A stretch of DNA of 64,000 nucleotides from Bacilli bacterium (GTDB taxonomy: Bacteria > Bacillota_I > Bacilli_A > RF39 > UBA660): the NCBI GenBank assembly GCA_900772415.1, contig CAAHEC010000003.1, positions 10,349-74,348 of the forward strand, written 5' to 3'. Position numbers and translations under genes: made by a program. The notes under the pieces were generated by a model. The model was given only the letters and a program-made list of their open reading frames with translations, was not told where the DNA came from and searched no databases. Shown one piece after another: positions 52,353 to 60,193 of this stretch (position 1 is its first letter; each line of letters opens with the position of its first letter).

Positions 52353-52568
52353 GTGGCTAAGGAAGATGTAATAGAAGTTGAAGGAAAAGTAGTTGAACTT
52401 CTTAAAGGTGGAGATTTCAAAGTCAAATTAGAAAACGGATATACCGTAGAAGCCCGCGTTTCTGGTAAAATGCGAATGAATAAGATTCGTATCTTACCAG
52501 GTGATACGGTAATCATGGAAATATCGCCTTATGATTTAACACGTGGGCGCATAACCTATAGAAAGTAA
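52353..52568 (+). CDS. infA: Translation initiation factor IF-1
   Basis: IF-1 blocks the A site during initiation. The 71 residues form an OB fold with DVIEVEGKVVELLKGGDFKVKL in part, HVSGKMR-like VSGKMRMNKIRILPGD and SPYDLTRGRITYRK. The start is GTG 52353 after GGGAGAGTG. rpmJ follows 14 bp later. Confidence 0.96.
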   Translation: MAKEDVIEVEGKVVELLKGGDFKVKLENGYTVEARVSGKMRMNKIRILPGDTVIMEISPYDLTRGRITYRK

Positions 52569-52582
52569 TAGGAGGAAATAAT

Positions 52583-52696
52583 ATGAAAGTTAGACCATCA
52601 GTAAAGAAAATATGTGATAAATGTAAAATTATCAAAAGAAATGGGAAAGTAATGGTTATCTGTGAAAACCCAAAGCATAAACAAAGACAAGGATAA
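52583..52696 (+). CDS. rpmJ: 50S ribosomal protein L36 (zinc-binding form)
   Basis: A 37-codon gene between infA and rpsM starts MKVRPSVKKICDKCK and ends NPKHKQRQG. The zinc ligands C11, C14, C27 and H32 are intact (C+ form). AGGAGG precedes ATG 52583. It is short but its sequence and place in the operon are unmistakable. Confidence 0.96.
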   Translation: MKVRPSVKKICDKCKIIKRNGKVMVICENPKHKQRQG

Positions 52697-52714
52697 TAGG
52701 AGGTGCAAGAGTAA

Positions 52715-53077
52715 ATGGCACGTATAAAAAACGTTGATCTACCAAATAAAAGAATTGAAATAGCATTAACTTATATTCATGGTATTGGTAGAAAATTATC
52801 AAGAAATATTTTAACAAAGTTAAACATTAATCTTGATACAAAGGCTAATGATTTAACAGATGAAGAAATTTCTAAAATTCGTAAAGAACTAGATAACCAC
52901 CTACTTGAGGGTGATTTAAGAAGAGAAGTTTCGATGAATATTAAAACAAAGATGGAAATAGGTTCTTACCAAGGAATACGTCATCGTAAGGGTTTACCTG
53001 TAAGAGGTCAATCTACAAGAAGTAACGCAAGAACTCGTAAGGGTCGTGGTAAGACTGTAGCAAACAAGAAAAAGTAG
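52715..53077 (+). CDS. rpsM: 30S ribosomal protein S13
   Basis: S13 contacts the P-site tRNA and L5. The 120 residues contain NVDLPNKRIEIALTYIHGIG in part, RREVSMNIKTKMEIGSYQG and the C-terminal GLPVRGQSTRSNARTRKG. The Shine-Dalgarno is AGGAGG. Confidence 0.97.
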   Translation: MARIKNVDLPNKRIEIALTYIHGIGRKLSRNILTKLNINLDTKANDLTDEEISKIRKELDNHLLEGDLRREVSMNIKTKMEIGSYQGIRHRKGLPVRGQSTRSNARTRKGRGKTVANKKK

Positions 53078-53095
53078 GAAAAAGGAGGGCAAATA

Positions 53096-53479
53096 ATGGC
53101 TTACAAAGCAAGAAAACGTAAGATTAAGAAGAATATCCCTGAAGGGCAAGCTCATATTCATTCAACTTTTAATAATACAATCGTAACAATTACTGATAAA
53201 GAAGGTAATGTTGTATCATGGGCAACAAGCGGAACTTCAGGTTTCAAAGGAAGTAAAAAGAAGACTCCATTCGCTGCTGGTATGAGTGCTGAGGCAGCAG
53301 GTAAAGCAGCATATGATTCTGGAATGAGAAAAGTAGATGTTTTTGTAAAAGGTTTAGGATCTGGAAGAGAAACTGCAATTCGTTCGTTACAAACTGCAGG
53401 TCTTGAAATTCTTTCAATTACAGACGTAACACCAGTACCACATAATGGTTGTCGTCCACCAAAACGTCCACGTGGATAA
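53096..53479 (+). CDS. rpsK: 30S ribosomal protein S11
   Basis: S11 lies in the platform near the E site. The 127 residues show HIHSTFNNTIVTITDKEGNV, ATSGTSGFKGSKKKTPFA and TPVPHNGCRPPKRPRG at the end. The Shine-Dalgarno is AAAGGAGGG. Confidence 0.97.
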   Translation: MAYKARKRKIKKNIPEGQAHIHSTFNNTIVTITDKEGNVVSWATSGTSGFKGSKKKTPFAAGMSAEAAGKAAYDSGMRKVDVFVKGLGSGRETAIRSLQTAGLEILSITDVTPVPHNGCRPPKRPRG

Positions 53480-53503
53480 TTTTAAAAAAGGGAGTGATTT
53501 TAA

Positions 53504-54454
53504 TTGATAAAATTCGAAAAACCACAATTTAAGGTTTCTGAATACGTAGAAGACAGAAACTACGGAAAATTTGAAATTGAACCTCTAGAAAGAGGGTTCG
53601 GTACAACTTTAGGTAATGCACTTAGAAGGGTAATGTTATCATCGTTACCAGGTGATGCTATAACAAGTGTTCACATAGATGGAGTTCTTCATGAATTTCA
53701 AACTATTGATGGAGTAATTGAAGATGTAACACAAATTATATTAAACTTAAAAAGTATAGTTGTTAAAAACCATACTAATGAACCTAAAATTATTAAATTA
53801 AATGTTGATAAAGAAGGAATTGTTACAGCAGCTGATATTGAAAAAGATGCTGATATTGAAATTATAAACCCAGAACAAGAGATTGCTACGTTAGTTAAAG
53901 GTGGAAAATTAAACATGGAAATGACTGTTTCAAATGGCCGTGGATATGTTAGAGCAGAAGCTAATAAGAAATTATTAGGTGATGTTAAATTAAATACAAT
54001 AGCAATGGATTCAAATTTCTCTCCAATTGAAAGAGTAAATTATGAGGTTGAGGCAGCTCGTGTAGGACAAGATGATACTTATGATAAATTAACTATGGAA
54101 GTTTGGACTAATGGTTCAATGAAACCAGAAGAAGCTATTGCATTAGCATCTAGAATAATAATCGAACACTTCGAAATTTTAACTAAATTAGATGAAATTG
54201 CTGATGCAACAGGACTTATGAAACAGAATGTTGACGATTCTAAAACAAAAGCTCTTGAAATGTCTATAGATGAGTTAGAATTCTCAGTTAGAGCATATAA
54301 TTGTTTAAAGAGGGCTAACATAAATACATTACAAGATTTAACTCAAAAGAGTGAAAATGAAATGATGAAGATTCGTAATTTAGGTAAAAAATCATTAAAA
54401 GAAGTAATTGATAAAGTAAAGGAAATGGGATTTTCATTTAGAAACGAAGAGTAA
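53504..54454 (+). CDS. rpoA: RNA polymerase alpha subunit
   Basis: Alpha dimerises to nucleate RNA polymerase assembly. The 316 residues have the N-terminal dimerisation domain (FGTTLGNALRRVMLSSLPG) and the C-terminal domain with ELEFSVRAYNCLKRANINT and IRNLGKKSLKEV, which binds UP elements and activators. The start is TTG 53504 after GGGAGTGA; no ATG fits. It lies between rpsK and rplQ as usual. Confidence 0.97.
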   Translation: MIKFEKPQFKVSEYVEDRNYGKFEIEPLERGFGTTLGNALRRVMLSSLPGDAITSVHIDGVLHEFQTIDGVIEDVTQIILNLKSIVVKNHTNEPKIIKLNVDKEGIVTAADIEKDADIEIINPEQEIATLVKGGKLNMEMTVSNGRGYVRAEANKKLLGDVKLNTIAMDSNFSPIERVNYEVEAARVGQDDTYDKLTMEVWTNGSMKPEEAIALASRIIIEHFEILTKLDEIADATGLMKQNVDDSKTKALEMSIDELEFSVRAYNCLKRANINTLQDLTQKSENEMMKIRNLGKKSLKEVIDKVKEMGFSFRNEE

Positions 54455-54474
54455 AAAAATAAGGAGGAAATAAA

Positions 54475-54819
54475 ATGGCTTATAGAAAATTAGGACGTAC
54501 AAATAAACATAGAAAAGCTATGCTTTCTAACTTAACAAAAACCCTAATTAAAAATGAGAGTATAACAACCACAGAAACACGTGCTAAAGAAGTACGTAAA
54601 TGTTTTGAAAAAATTGTTACTTATGGTAAAAATGGTAGTTTAATATCAAGACGTAATGCACTTGCTTTCTTAAATAACGATAATGAAGCTGTTAAAAAAG
54701 TATTTGACGATTTAGCAAAACGTTATGAAAATAGAAATGGTGGATATACAAGAATCTTAAAACTAACAGAAAGAAAAGGCGACGATGCTTTAATGGTTGT
54801 CTTAAAATTAGTAGATTAA
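54475..54819 (+). CDS. rplQ: 50S ribosomal protein L17
   Basis: L17 is the last gene of the superoperon. The 114 residues begin MAYRKLGRTNKHRKAMLSNL and contain TTTETRAKEVRKCFEK and GGYTRILKLTERKGDDA. The Shine-Dalgarno is AAGGAGG. A hairpin terminator follows within 10 bp. Confidence 0.97.
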   Translation: MAYRKLGRTNKHRKAMLSNLTKTLIKNESITTTETRAKEVRKCFEKIVTYGKNGSLISRRNALAFLNNDNEAVKKVFDDLAKRYENRNGGYTRILKLTERKGDDALMVVLKLVD

Positions 54820-54827
54820 TATGATTT

Positions 54828-54857
54828 GAAGCTTTCTTAAAGAGCTTCTTTTTTTTG
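54828..54857 (+). terminator. Terminator of the ribosomal superoperon
   Basis: Stem GAAGCT/AGCTTC (54828-54833 with 54843-54848), a 9-nt loop and eight or more Ts. Confidence 0.8.
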
Positions 54858-54865
54858 AATGAAAT

Positions 54866-55006
54866 TTCGACAATTTTTTCCGTTAAATTTCATAGAAACG
54901 TTCCATATGTTTTGAAAAAAGGATTATTATTCATCAGGCACATCTCCTAAATATGTATATAGCGCAAAATCTAATATAATTGATGTTATAAAAAATAGAT
55001 TAACTT
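54866..55006 (+). pseudogene. Remnant gene end between rplQ and the SDR gene
   Basis: A stretch reads SSGTSPKYVYSAKSNIIDVI, then KNRLT and a stop at about 55006-55008, immediately followed by a 11-bp terminator hairpin. Upstream, another frame reads RNVPYVLKKG, as if a frameshift near 54915-54922 broke the gene. No start is left. The family is not recognised. A 0A-box-like TTCGACA lies at 54866-54872. Confidence 0.35.
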
Positions 55007-55038
55007 AAGATATATGTTTAAAGACATATATCTTTTTT
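55007..55038 (+). terminator. Terminator before the SDR gene
   Basis: A perfect 11-bp stem AAGATATATGT/ACATATATCTT (55007-55017 with 55024-55034), a 6-nt loop and Ts. It ends no intact gene, which supports a lost gene upstream. Confidence 0.75.
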
Positions 55039-55072
55039 TGATTTATAATGCTATAATTATTATGGTGATAAC

Positions 55073-55819
55073 ATGATAGCATTAATTACAGGAGCATCAA
55101 GTGGTTTAGGCAGAGATTTTGCACTAAAACTAAGTAGTTGTGGATATAATTTAATTTTAGTAGCTAGAAATAAAAGAAAATTAGAGGAATTATCAAAAAA
55201 CATAAATACTAAAGTTTATATAGAGGCTCTTGATTTATCTTCAAAGGAAAACTGCATTAAACTATTTAACAAGTATAAAAACATTGATTTATTAATAAAT
55301 AATGCTGGCTTTGGGTTATTTGGGTACTTTGATAAAACAAATTTGGATGTTGAACTTAATATGATAGATTTAAATATAAGGGCTGTGCACATTCTAACAA
55401 AATTATATTTACAAGAGATGATAAAAAAAGATAAAGGCAAAATTCTTAATGTGGCATCATCAGCAGCTTTCCTGCCAGGTCCTTTAATGAATACGTATTA
55501 TTCAACTAAATCATATGTTTTTAAGCTTACAATGGCTATTTATGAGGAATTAAGACGTCTTAAATCAAATGTTAAGGTTTCAGTGTTGTGCCCTGGGCCA
55601 GTTAATACAAATTTTAATTCTGTTGCCAATGTTAAATTTTCTTTTAAAAGCTTATCTAGTAAGTATGTTACATCTTATGCACTAAAGAAGCTTAAGAAAA
55701 ATAAGCTTATTATTATACCAGGTATTTCATCAAAGCTGGGATATATAGGATGCAAAATTTTACCACTTAAATTGCAACTTATGATAGATTATAATATACA
55801 AAAAGGAAAGGAAAAATAA
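55073..55819 (+). CDS. Short-chain dehydrogenase/reductase
   Basis: The 248-residue classical SDR has the NAD(P) motif TGASSGLG (6-13), NNAG, a catalytic Ser in NVASSAAF and Y142-x3-K146. The C-terminal part with LPLKLQLMIDYNIQK is hydrophobic and resembles the DltE/YqjQ-type group that may associate with membranes. Substrate unknown. It starts at ATG 55073 after TGGTGAT and ends 1 bp before the pilin-like gene. Both genes separate rplQ from ecfA1, which are usually adjacent. Confidence 0.85.
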   Translation: MIALITGASSGLGRDFALKLSSCGYNLILVARNKRKLEELSKNINTKVYIEALDLSSKENCIKLFNKYKNIDLLINNAGFGLFGYFDKTNLDVELNMIDLNIRAVHILTKLYLQEMIKKDKGKILNVASSAAFLPGPLMNTYYSTKSYVFKLTMAIYEELRRLKSNVKVSVLCPGPVNTNFNSVANVKFSFKSLSSKYVTSYALKKLKKNKLIIIPGISSKLGYIGCKILPLKLQLMIDYNIQKGKEK

Positions 55820-55820
55820 C

Positions 55821-56204
55821 ATGAAAAAAAAAGGTTTTACACTAGTTGAATTATTGGCAGTAATAGTTATATTAGGTCTTGTAATGACAATTACATCCTC
55901 TTTAGTCATTAATCAAAAAAAGAAAGCCAATCAAAAAGAAGTAGAAAGTTTATATAGCACTATAAAAAATTTAGGAGCGGATGTTTATTTAAGTGAAAAG
56001 GAAGACAACTCTTGTTATAGTGATAAATGGTTAAAGGAAAATGGATACTTAAAATCAGAAATTAAAAATCCTGCTAATTCAAATAGTTCTTGCACAGCTT
56101 ATTTAATGATTAATAAAAAGAATGAGAATGATATGTTTGAAGCTTACGTGGAGTGTGCAGGTTTAAATTCTATTGGCACATATCCTAGTGTTTCCTGTAA
56201 ATGA
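55821..56204 (+). CDS. Type IV pilin-like protein (prepilin-type N-terminus)
   Basis: The 127 residues start MKKKGFTLVELLAVIVILGL, an exact prepilin peptidase recognition and N-methylation motif with cleavage after Gly5 and Glu at mature position 5. A hydrophobic helix and a small C-terminal domain with four cysteines follow (C83-like NSCYSDKW, SSCTAY, VECAG, final C). No pilus ATPase, prepilin peptidase or platform protein is in the window, so the assembly system must be elsewhere or the protein has another role. It uses a TGA stop and is cotranscribed with the SDR gene. Confidence 0.75.
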   Translation: MKKKGFTLVELLAVIVILGLVMTITSSLVINQKKKANQKEVESLYSTIKNLGADVYLSEKEDNSCYSDKWLKENGYLKSEIKNPANSNSSCTAYLMINKKNENDMFEAYVECAGLNSIGTYPSVSCK

Positions 56205-56205
56205 T

Positions 56206-56237
56206 AAAGTCAAATTAAAAAAGTTTGGCTTTTTTTA
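56206..56237 (+). terminator. Terminator after the pilin-like gene
   Basis: Stem AAAGTCAAA/TTTGGCTTT (56206-56214 with 56224-56232, one G-T pair) and Ts. Confidence 0.7.
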
Positions 56238-56285
56238 ATTTTTGTTATATAATAAACTCTTATATTTAAAAGGAAGTGTTTTTAT

Positions 56286-57092
56286 ATGAATATATTAGAT
56301 ATTAACAATTTAACCTTTCGTTATAGAGATAAGTTTATCTATGATAAATTTAATTTATCAATAAAAAAGGGAGATTGGGTTACAATAGCAGGCGCTAATG
56401 GTTCTGGTAAAACGACGTTGGTTAAGCTTATTTTAGGACTATTAAAAAGTTATGGTAGTATAAAAATATTTGATGTAGTTTTAAATAAAAGAACACTTTA
56501 TGATATAAGAAAAGAAATAGGTTATGTCTTTGATAACCCTGATGATTTTTTTGCTTGTGAAACAGTTAGGGATGAACTTGCCTTTTCTCTTGAAAATTTA
56601 GGAATATATCCAAAAACAATAAGAAAGAAAATAAATGAAATATCAAAGCTTTTAAATTTAGAAAATTTATTAGATGAAAATCCTTTTGATTTATCTGGTG
56701 GAGAAAAACAAAAAGTTTTTTTGGCTTGTGCTCTTATGTTAGAACCTAGAATATTAATTTTAGATGATGCTTTATTAATGATAGATATAAATGAAAGAAA
56801 TAACTTATTAAAAACTATAAAAGAATATAATAAGAAAAAAAGGGTAACTATAATATCTTTTACTCATAATTTAGACGAGGCCTTATATTCAGATAGATTA
56901 GTAATTTTAAACGAAGGTAAAATAGTGGTAGATGGAACATTTCCATTTGTATTTAAAGAAGAAGCATTAATGAGAAAAATTGGATTAGAGGTTCCTTTTA
57001 TGCTTGAATTATCCAAAAAGCTTAAGGTTTATAATTTGCTTGATTATATAGAACTAGATCCAGAAAGGCTGGTTGATTTATTATGGAAGTAA
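56286..57092 (+). CDS. ecfA1: ECF transporter ATPase EcfA1, degenerate catalytic residues
   Basis: EcfA1 pairs with EcfA2 and EcfT to power vitamin and metal S-components. The 268 residues have Walker A GANGSGKTT (36-44), an intact signature LSGGE (136-140) and H-loop H194. Two positions are altered: the Q-loop Gln is D83 (YVFDNPDD) and the Walker B catalytic Glu is D161 (LILDDALL). The ATP site built on this subunit is likely impaired. ATG 56286 follows AAGGAAGTG. The stop overlaps ecfA2 by 10 bp. Confidence 0.92.
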   Translation: MNILDINNLTFRYRDKFIYDKFNLSIKKGDWVTIAGANGSGKTTLVKLILGLLKSYGSIKIFDVVLNKRTLYDIRKEIGYVFDNPDDFFACETVRDELAFSLENLGIYPKTIRKKINEISKLLNLENLLDENPFDLSGGEKQKVFLACALMLEPRILILDDALLMIDINERNNLLKTIKEYNKKKRVTIISFTHNLDEALYSDRLVILNEGKIVVDGTFPFVFKEEALMRKIGLEVPFMLELSKKLKVYNLLDYIELDPERLVDLLWK

Positions 57093-57946
57093 TTTTTAAG
57101 AATGTAAGTTTTACATATAATGATGATGTTACTGATGAAAAATATGCTTTAAAAAATATAAACATTGATTTTCAAAGCAATTTGATACATGGAATAATAG
57201 GACCAACAGGTAGTGGTAAGTCAACTATGTTAGAGCTTATGAATGGTCTTGTAAAACCTACCAAAGGTGAAGTTATAATAGGTAAATATAATCTTAGTAG
57301 GAAGAATTTTAATTTCAATGATTTTAGATATAAAGTAGGATTAGTTTATCAATTCCCCGAAAAACAATTTATTTGTCAAACTGTTGGTGAAGAAATTTTA
57401 TTTTCACAGAAGTTTTCTTCTAAGAAAAATAAAAAACTAGAAAGTAGACTTACTAAAATTCTTAAAATGGTCGGACTAAATGAAACATATGTAAAGCGTA
57501 ATCCTTTTAGCCTGAATAATGGAGAAAAAAGATTAGTTGCAATTGCATCGGTTTTGATTTCTAATCCTAAATTACTTATAATGGATGAGCCTACAATAGG
57601 GCTTGATAATAATAGCAAAAAAAGACTAATGAGATCCCTTTTAAAACTAAAAAATGAATATGGTAAAACAATAATAATAGTTACTCATGATGTTGATATG
57701 CTTTATGAAATAGTTGATAACGTAATTATTTTGAATAATGGTTTATTAGTTAAAGTAGGAGATAAAGTAGATGTTTTTTCTTCTGTTGAAATCCTTAAAA
57801 AAAATAACACTCCAATACCAAGCATTATAAAAATAGAAAAATTAATATATGATAAAATTGGTATTGACTTAGGTTATTTACCTAATATAAATAGCCTTGT
57901 AAGAGAAATTAACAAAGTTAAAAAAGGAGTTGCAATCAATGAATAA
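57083..57946 (+). CDS. ecfA2: ECF transporter ATPase EcfA2, altered signature motif
   Basis: The 287 residues have Walker A GPTGSGKST (40-48), Q-loop Q90, Walker B LLIMDEPT with catalytic E169 and the H-loop THD, all canonical. The ABC signature, normally LSGGQ, is L144-N-N-G-E148. In the heterodimer this signature completes the EcfA1 site, which is itself degenerate, while EcfA1 supplies a normal LSGGE to the intact EcfA2 site. ATG 57083 lies inside ecfA1; ecfT starts 8 bp before the stop. Confidence 0.92.
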   Translation: MEVIFKNVSFTYNDDVTDEKYALKNINIDFQSNLIHGIIGPTGSGKSTMLELMNGLVKPTKGEVIIGKYNLSRKNFNFNDFRYKVGLVYQFPEKQFICQTVGEEILFSQKFSSKKNKKLESRLTKILKMVGLNETYVKRNPFSLNNGEKRLVAIASVLISNPKLLIMDEPTIGLDNNSKKRLMRSLLKLKNEYGKTIIIVTHDVDMLYEIVDNVIILNNGLLVKVGDKVDVFSSVEILKKNNTPIPSIIKIEKLIYDKIGIDLGYLPNINSLVREINKVKKGVAINE

Positions 57947-58679
57947 TTATTGCCCGTTTTTTAGATATATAACTGGTCATTCCTTAATGCATCTTATGAA
58001 CTCTAAAATGAAAATTATTTGGTTTCTTATGTTATCTCTTACGATTTTATTAATAAAGGATTATTTATCGTTTATAATAGTTTTGACTGTTTTATTAATA
58101 ATAATATTTACAACAAAAATAAGCATCTATATCTATTTGAAAAATGCTCTTAGTTTATGGTTTATATACGCATTTATTTTTGCATTAATAATTATATTAT
58201 CTAGTAGTTTTAGTTTTTCAGTATTTATATTATTAAAACTAATACTTCTTATTTTATTATTCTCCATACTTACGTTTACAACATCATTAAGTGAAATAGC
58301 TTGGGGTTTTAATCGTAATTTTGATTTTTTAAATAATTTAAAAATACCAGTTAGTAAAATATCTTTAAAGATAGCCATGAACATAAAATTTATATCAACT
58401 ATATTTGATGAATATAGAATAGTTAAAAAATCAATGTCTTACAGGGGAATAAAATATAAAAGGAATAGTATAAAATCATTTTTTAAAACGATTATTATAG
58501 CTGCCAAAATATCTTATAGGCAATCTAGAAAAATGATAAAAGCCATGAGATTAAGATTTTATGGTAATTCAAAGAGGACTAATTATCACGAAAACAAAGT
58601 AACCATTTATGATAAAATATTAATTGCTTCTTCTGTAATTTTATTATACGTCGTAGTTTTATTGGGGTGGATACAATGA
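57939..58679 (+). CDS. ecfT: ECF transporter transmembrane subunit EcfT
   Basis: EcfT is the scaffold that couples the ATPases to exchangeable S-components. The 246 residues have 4-5 membrane helices and two cytosolic coupling motifs, seen as SMSYRGIKYKR and KMIKAMRLRFYG; the second departs from the usual Ala-x-x-Ala-Arg-Gly. I use ATG 57939 after AAAGGAG instead of TTG 57930. No S-component gene is nearby, as expected for a shared (group II) ECF module. It overlaps truA (ATGA). Confidence 0.88.
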   Translation: MNNYCPFFRYITGHSLMHLMNSKMKIIWFLMLSLTILLIKDYLSFIIVLTVLLIIIFTTKISIYIYLKNALSLWFIYAFIFALIIILSSSFSFSVFILLKLILLILLFSILTFTTSLSEIAWGFNRNFDFLNNLKIPVSKISLKIAMNIKFISTIFDEYRIVKKSMSYRGIKYKRNSIKSFFKTIIIAAKISYRQSRKMIKAMRLRFYGNSKRTNYHENKVTIYDKILIASSVILLYVVVLLGWIQ

Positions 58680-59404
58680 GATATTTAATTAATTTTTCAT
58701 ATTTGGGTCGTAATTTTAGTGGTTCTCAAAAGCAAAAGAACTTAAGAACAGTTCAGGGAGAAATAGAAAAAGTATTAACTAATATTAACAATAATCATGT
58801 TAAAGTAACACTTGCAGGAAGAACTGATGCAAAAGTAAATGCATTAGGTCAAAAGGCCCATTTTGATTTAGATAAAACTATATCTTGTCATAAATTAAAG
58901 GGTGCATTAAATAGTTATTTAAATGATGATATATATATTAATGATGTTTTAATAGTTAAAGAATCTTTTCACGCTCGATATATGGTTAAGCAAAAAACTT
59001 ATGAATACAAGATAAATATGGGGATATACAATCCGTTATTTAAAGATTTCATATATCAATATTGTAAAAAACTCAACATAAAAAAAATGAAAAAAGCGAT
59101 AAAATATTTTGTTGGTAACCATGACTTTACTTTATTTTCCTCAGCGAGTGACAAAAGAATTGACAAAAGAAGAATCATAACCCATGCTAGTTTAAAAAAA
59201 CACAAAGATATTATTACTATAACTTTTAAGGCAAAAGGCTTTTTAAAATACCAAGTAAGAGCAATGGTTGGCGCATTAATAAAATTAGGTGAAGAAAATA
59301 GTGATCCTAAATTGATAAAAGATATGCTTTGTGGCAAAATTTCAAAAAAAATTTGTTATGTTGCTCCGGCTTGTGGATTAACATTAACCGATATAAAATA
59401 TTAG
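58676..59404 (+). CDS. truA: tRNA pseudouridine synthase A
   Basis: TruA makes pseudouridine at positions 38-40 of tRNA. The 242 residues contain the catalytic Asp51 in GRTDAKVNALGQ, FHARYMVKQKTYEY and YQVRAMVGALI. The start ATG 58676 overlaps the ecfT stop and uses GGGGTGG; the GTG at 58667 lies in that site. ecfA1-ecfA2-ecfT-truA is a standard Firmicutes order. rplM-rpsI, which often follow, are absent. Confidence 0.94.
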   Translation: MRYLINFSYLGRNFSGSQKQKNLRTVQGEIEKVLTNINNNHVKVTLAGRTDAKVNALGQKAHFDLDKTISCHKLKGALNSYLNDDIYINDVLIVKESFHARYMVKQKTYEYKINMGIYNPLFKDFIYQYCKKLNIKKMKKAIKYFVGNHDFTLFSSASDKRIDKRRIITHASLKKHKDIITITFKAKGFLKYQVRAMVGALIKLGEENSDPKLIKDMLCGKISKKICYVAPACGLTLTDIKY

Positions 59405-59872
59405 AAAATGAAAAATTTTTCAAAGTGATGTTAGCTCTATTTAGGTGATGATAATAAAAAAACATTAAATTAAAAAGAGGAAACCTTTTTTCGTTTCTAG
59501 TTTTATTATAAAATAATATCTATTCTTCTACAAGTTGAATACATTATTGTAAAGATGTAATATTACTGTTGCGCAAAGTTTTTTTAAAGTATCGTTACAG
59601 CTTTTAATAAGAGAATCATCAATTTATAAACAAAGATATTTGAATTCCATTTGATTTTCATATTGCTTTGTATTCATAAGATGTATATTGAAATTCCTAA
59701 TCTGAATGCAAGATTAATTCTTATACATCTTTTTTTGTGCATACTTTTGAAATTTTTGCCATTTTTTGGCCATAAAAAATACACCTCTTTCGAAAGTGTA
59801 TTTCAATATAATTTCTTGAACTATTTTTTATTGATGTCTACTCTGATGGCACAGTTCAAAAGAAAATTGTTT
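59405..59872. other. Gene-poor stretch with a long palindromic hairpin
   Basis: No convincing gene is seen in this 468-bp stretch. Arms AAGATGTATA (59678-59687) and TATACATCTT (59722-59731) enclose nested pairing (AATCT/AGATT) and end in a T-run, like a terminator or small structured RNA. AAATACAC/GTGTATTT arms occur around 59778-59804. On the - strand a 19-codon frame (59714-59773, MAKKWQKFQKYAQKKMYKN) has a good AGAGGTG site but may be chance. TTGAACT/AGTTCAA (59816-59822 and 59852-59858) could be an element end. I infer a decayed mobile or noncoding element. Confidence 0.35.
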
Positions 59873-60079
59873 TTATTTTACATCGTTTATTAATTCGGAT
59901 AAAGTTTTAATACTAATTAAACCACAAATGCCAACTAGTATATATACTATTTTAGAACCTATTGCCCCAGTGCCGCCGAAAATAGTTGCGACTAAATCAA
60001 AATTAAATAATCCAATTAATCCCCAGTTTAGTGCACCTATTATCATAACTGTAAGAGATATTATTTGTAATGTTTTCAT
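59873..60079 (-). CDS. DUF378 small membrane protein
   Basis: The 68-residue protein has two hydrophobic helices and the DUF378 pattern MIIGALNWGLIGLFNFDLVA followed by GSKIVYILVGICGL. Function is unknown; family members are small inner-membrane proteins. On the - strand, AAAGGAGG precedes ATG at 60079. It is alone on this strand between truA and the lipoprotein gene. Confidence 0.85.
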   Translation of the reverse strand: MKTLQIISLTVMIIGALNWGLIGLFNFDLVATIFGGTGAIGSKIVYILVGICGLISIKTLSELINDVK

Positions 60080-60193
60080 GATTTTCCTCCTTTTATACTT
60101 ATATGATAATCAAAAAAAATTTTTTTATACGTGAATATTAATAAAAATAAGCCATATAATTAATTGAAAATCAAAAGAGGTGAATGTGAATAA

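Noticed and set aside
59651..59893. + strand ORF of 80 codons downstream of truA
   Set aside because: No ribosome binding site, low-complexity Phe/Leu/Ile composition, overlaps the DUF378 gene on the other strand and a long hairpin.
59928..60134. 68-codon + strand ORF opposite the DUF378 gene
   Set aside because: Shadow of DUF378, which has a strong binding site and clear family match on the - strand.
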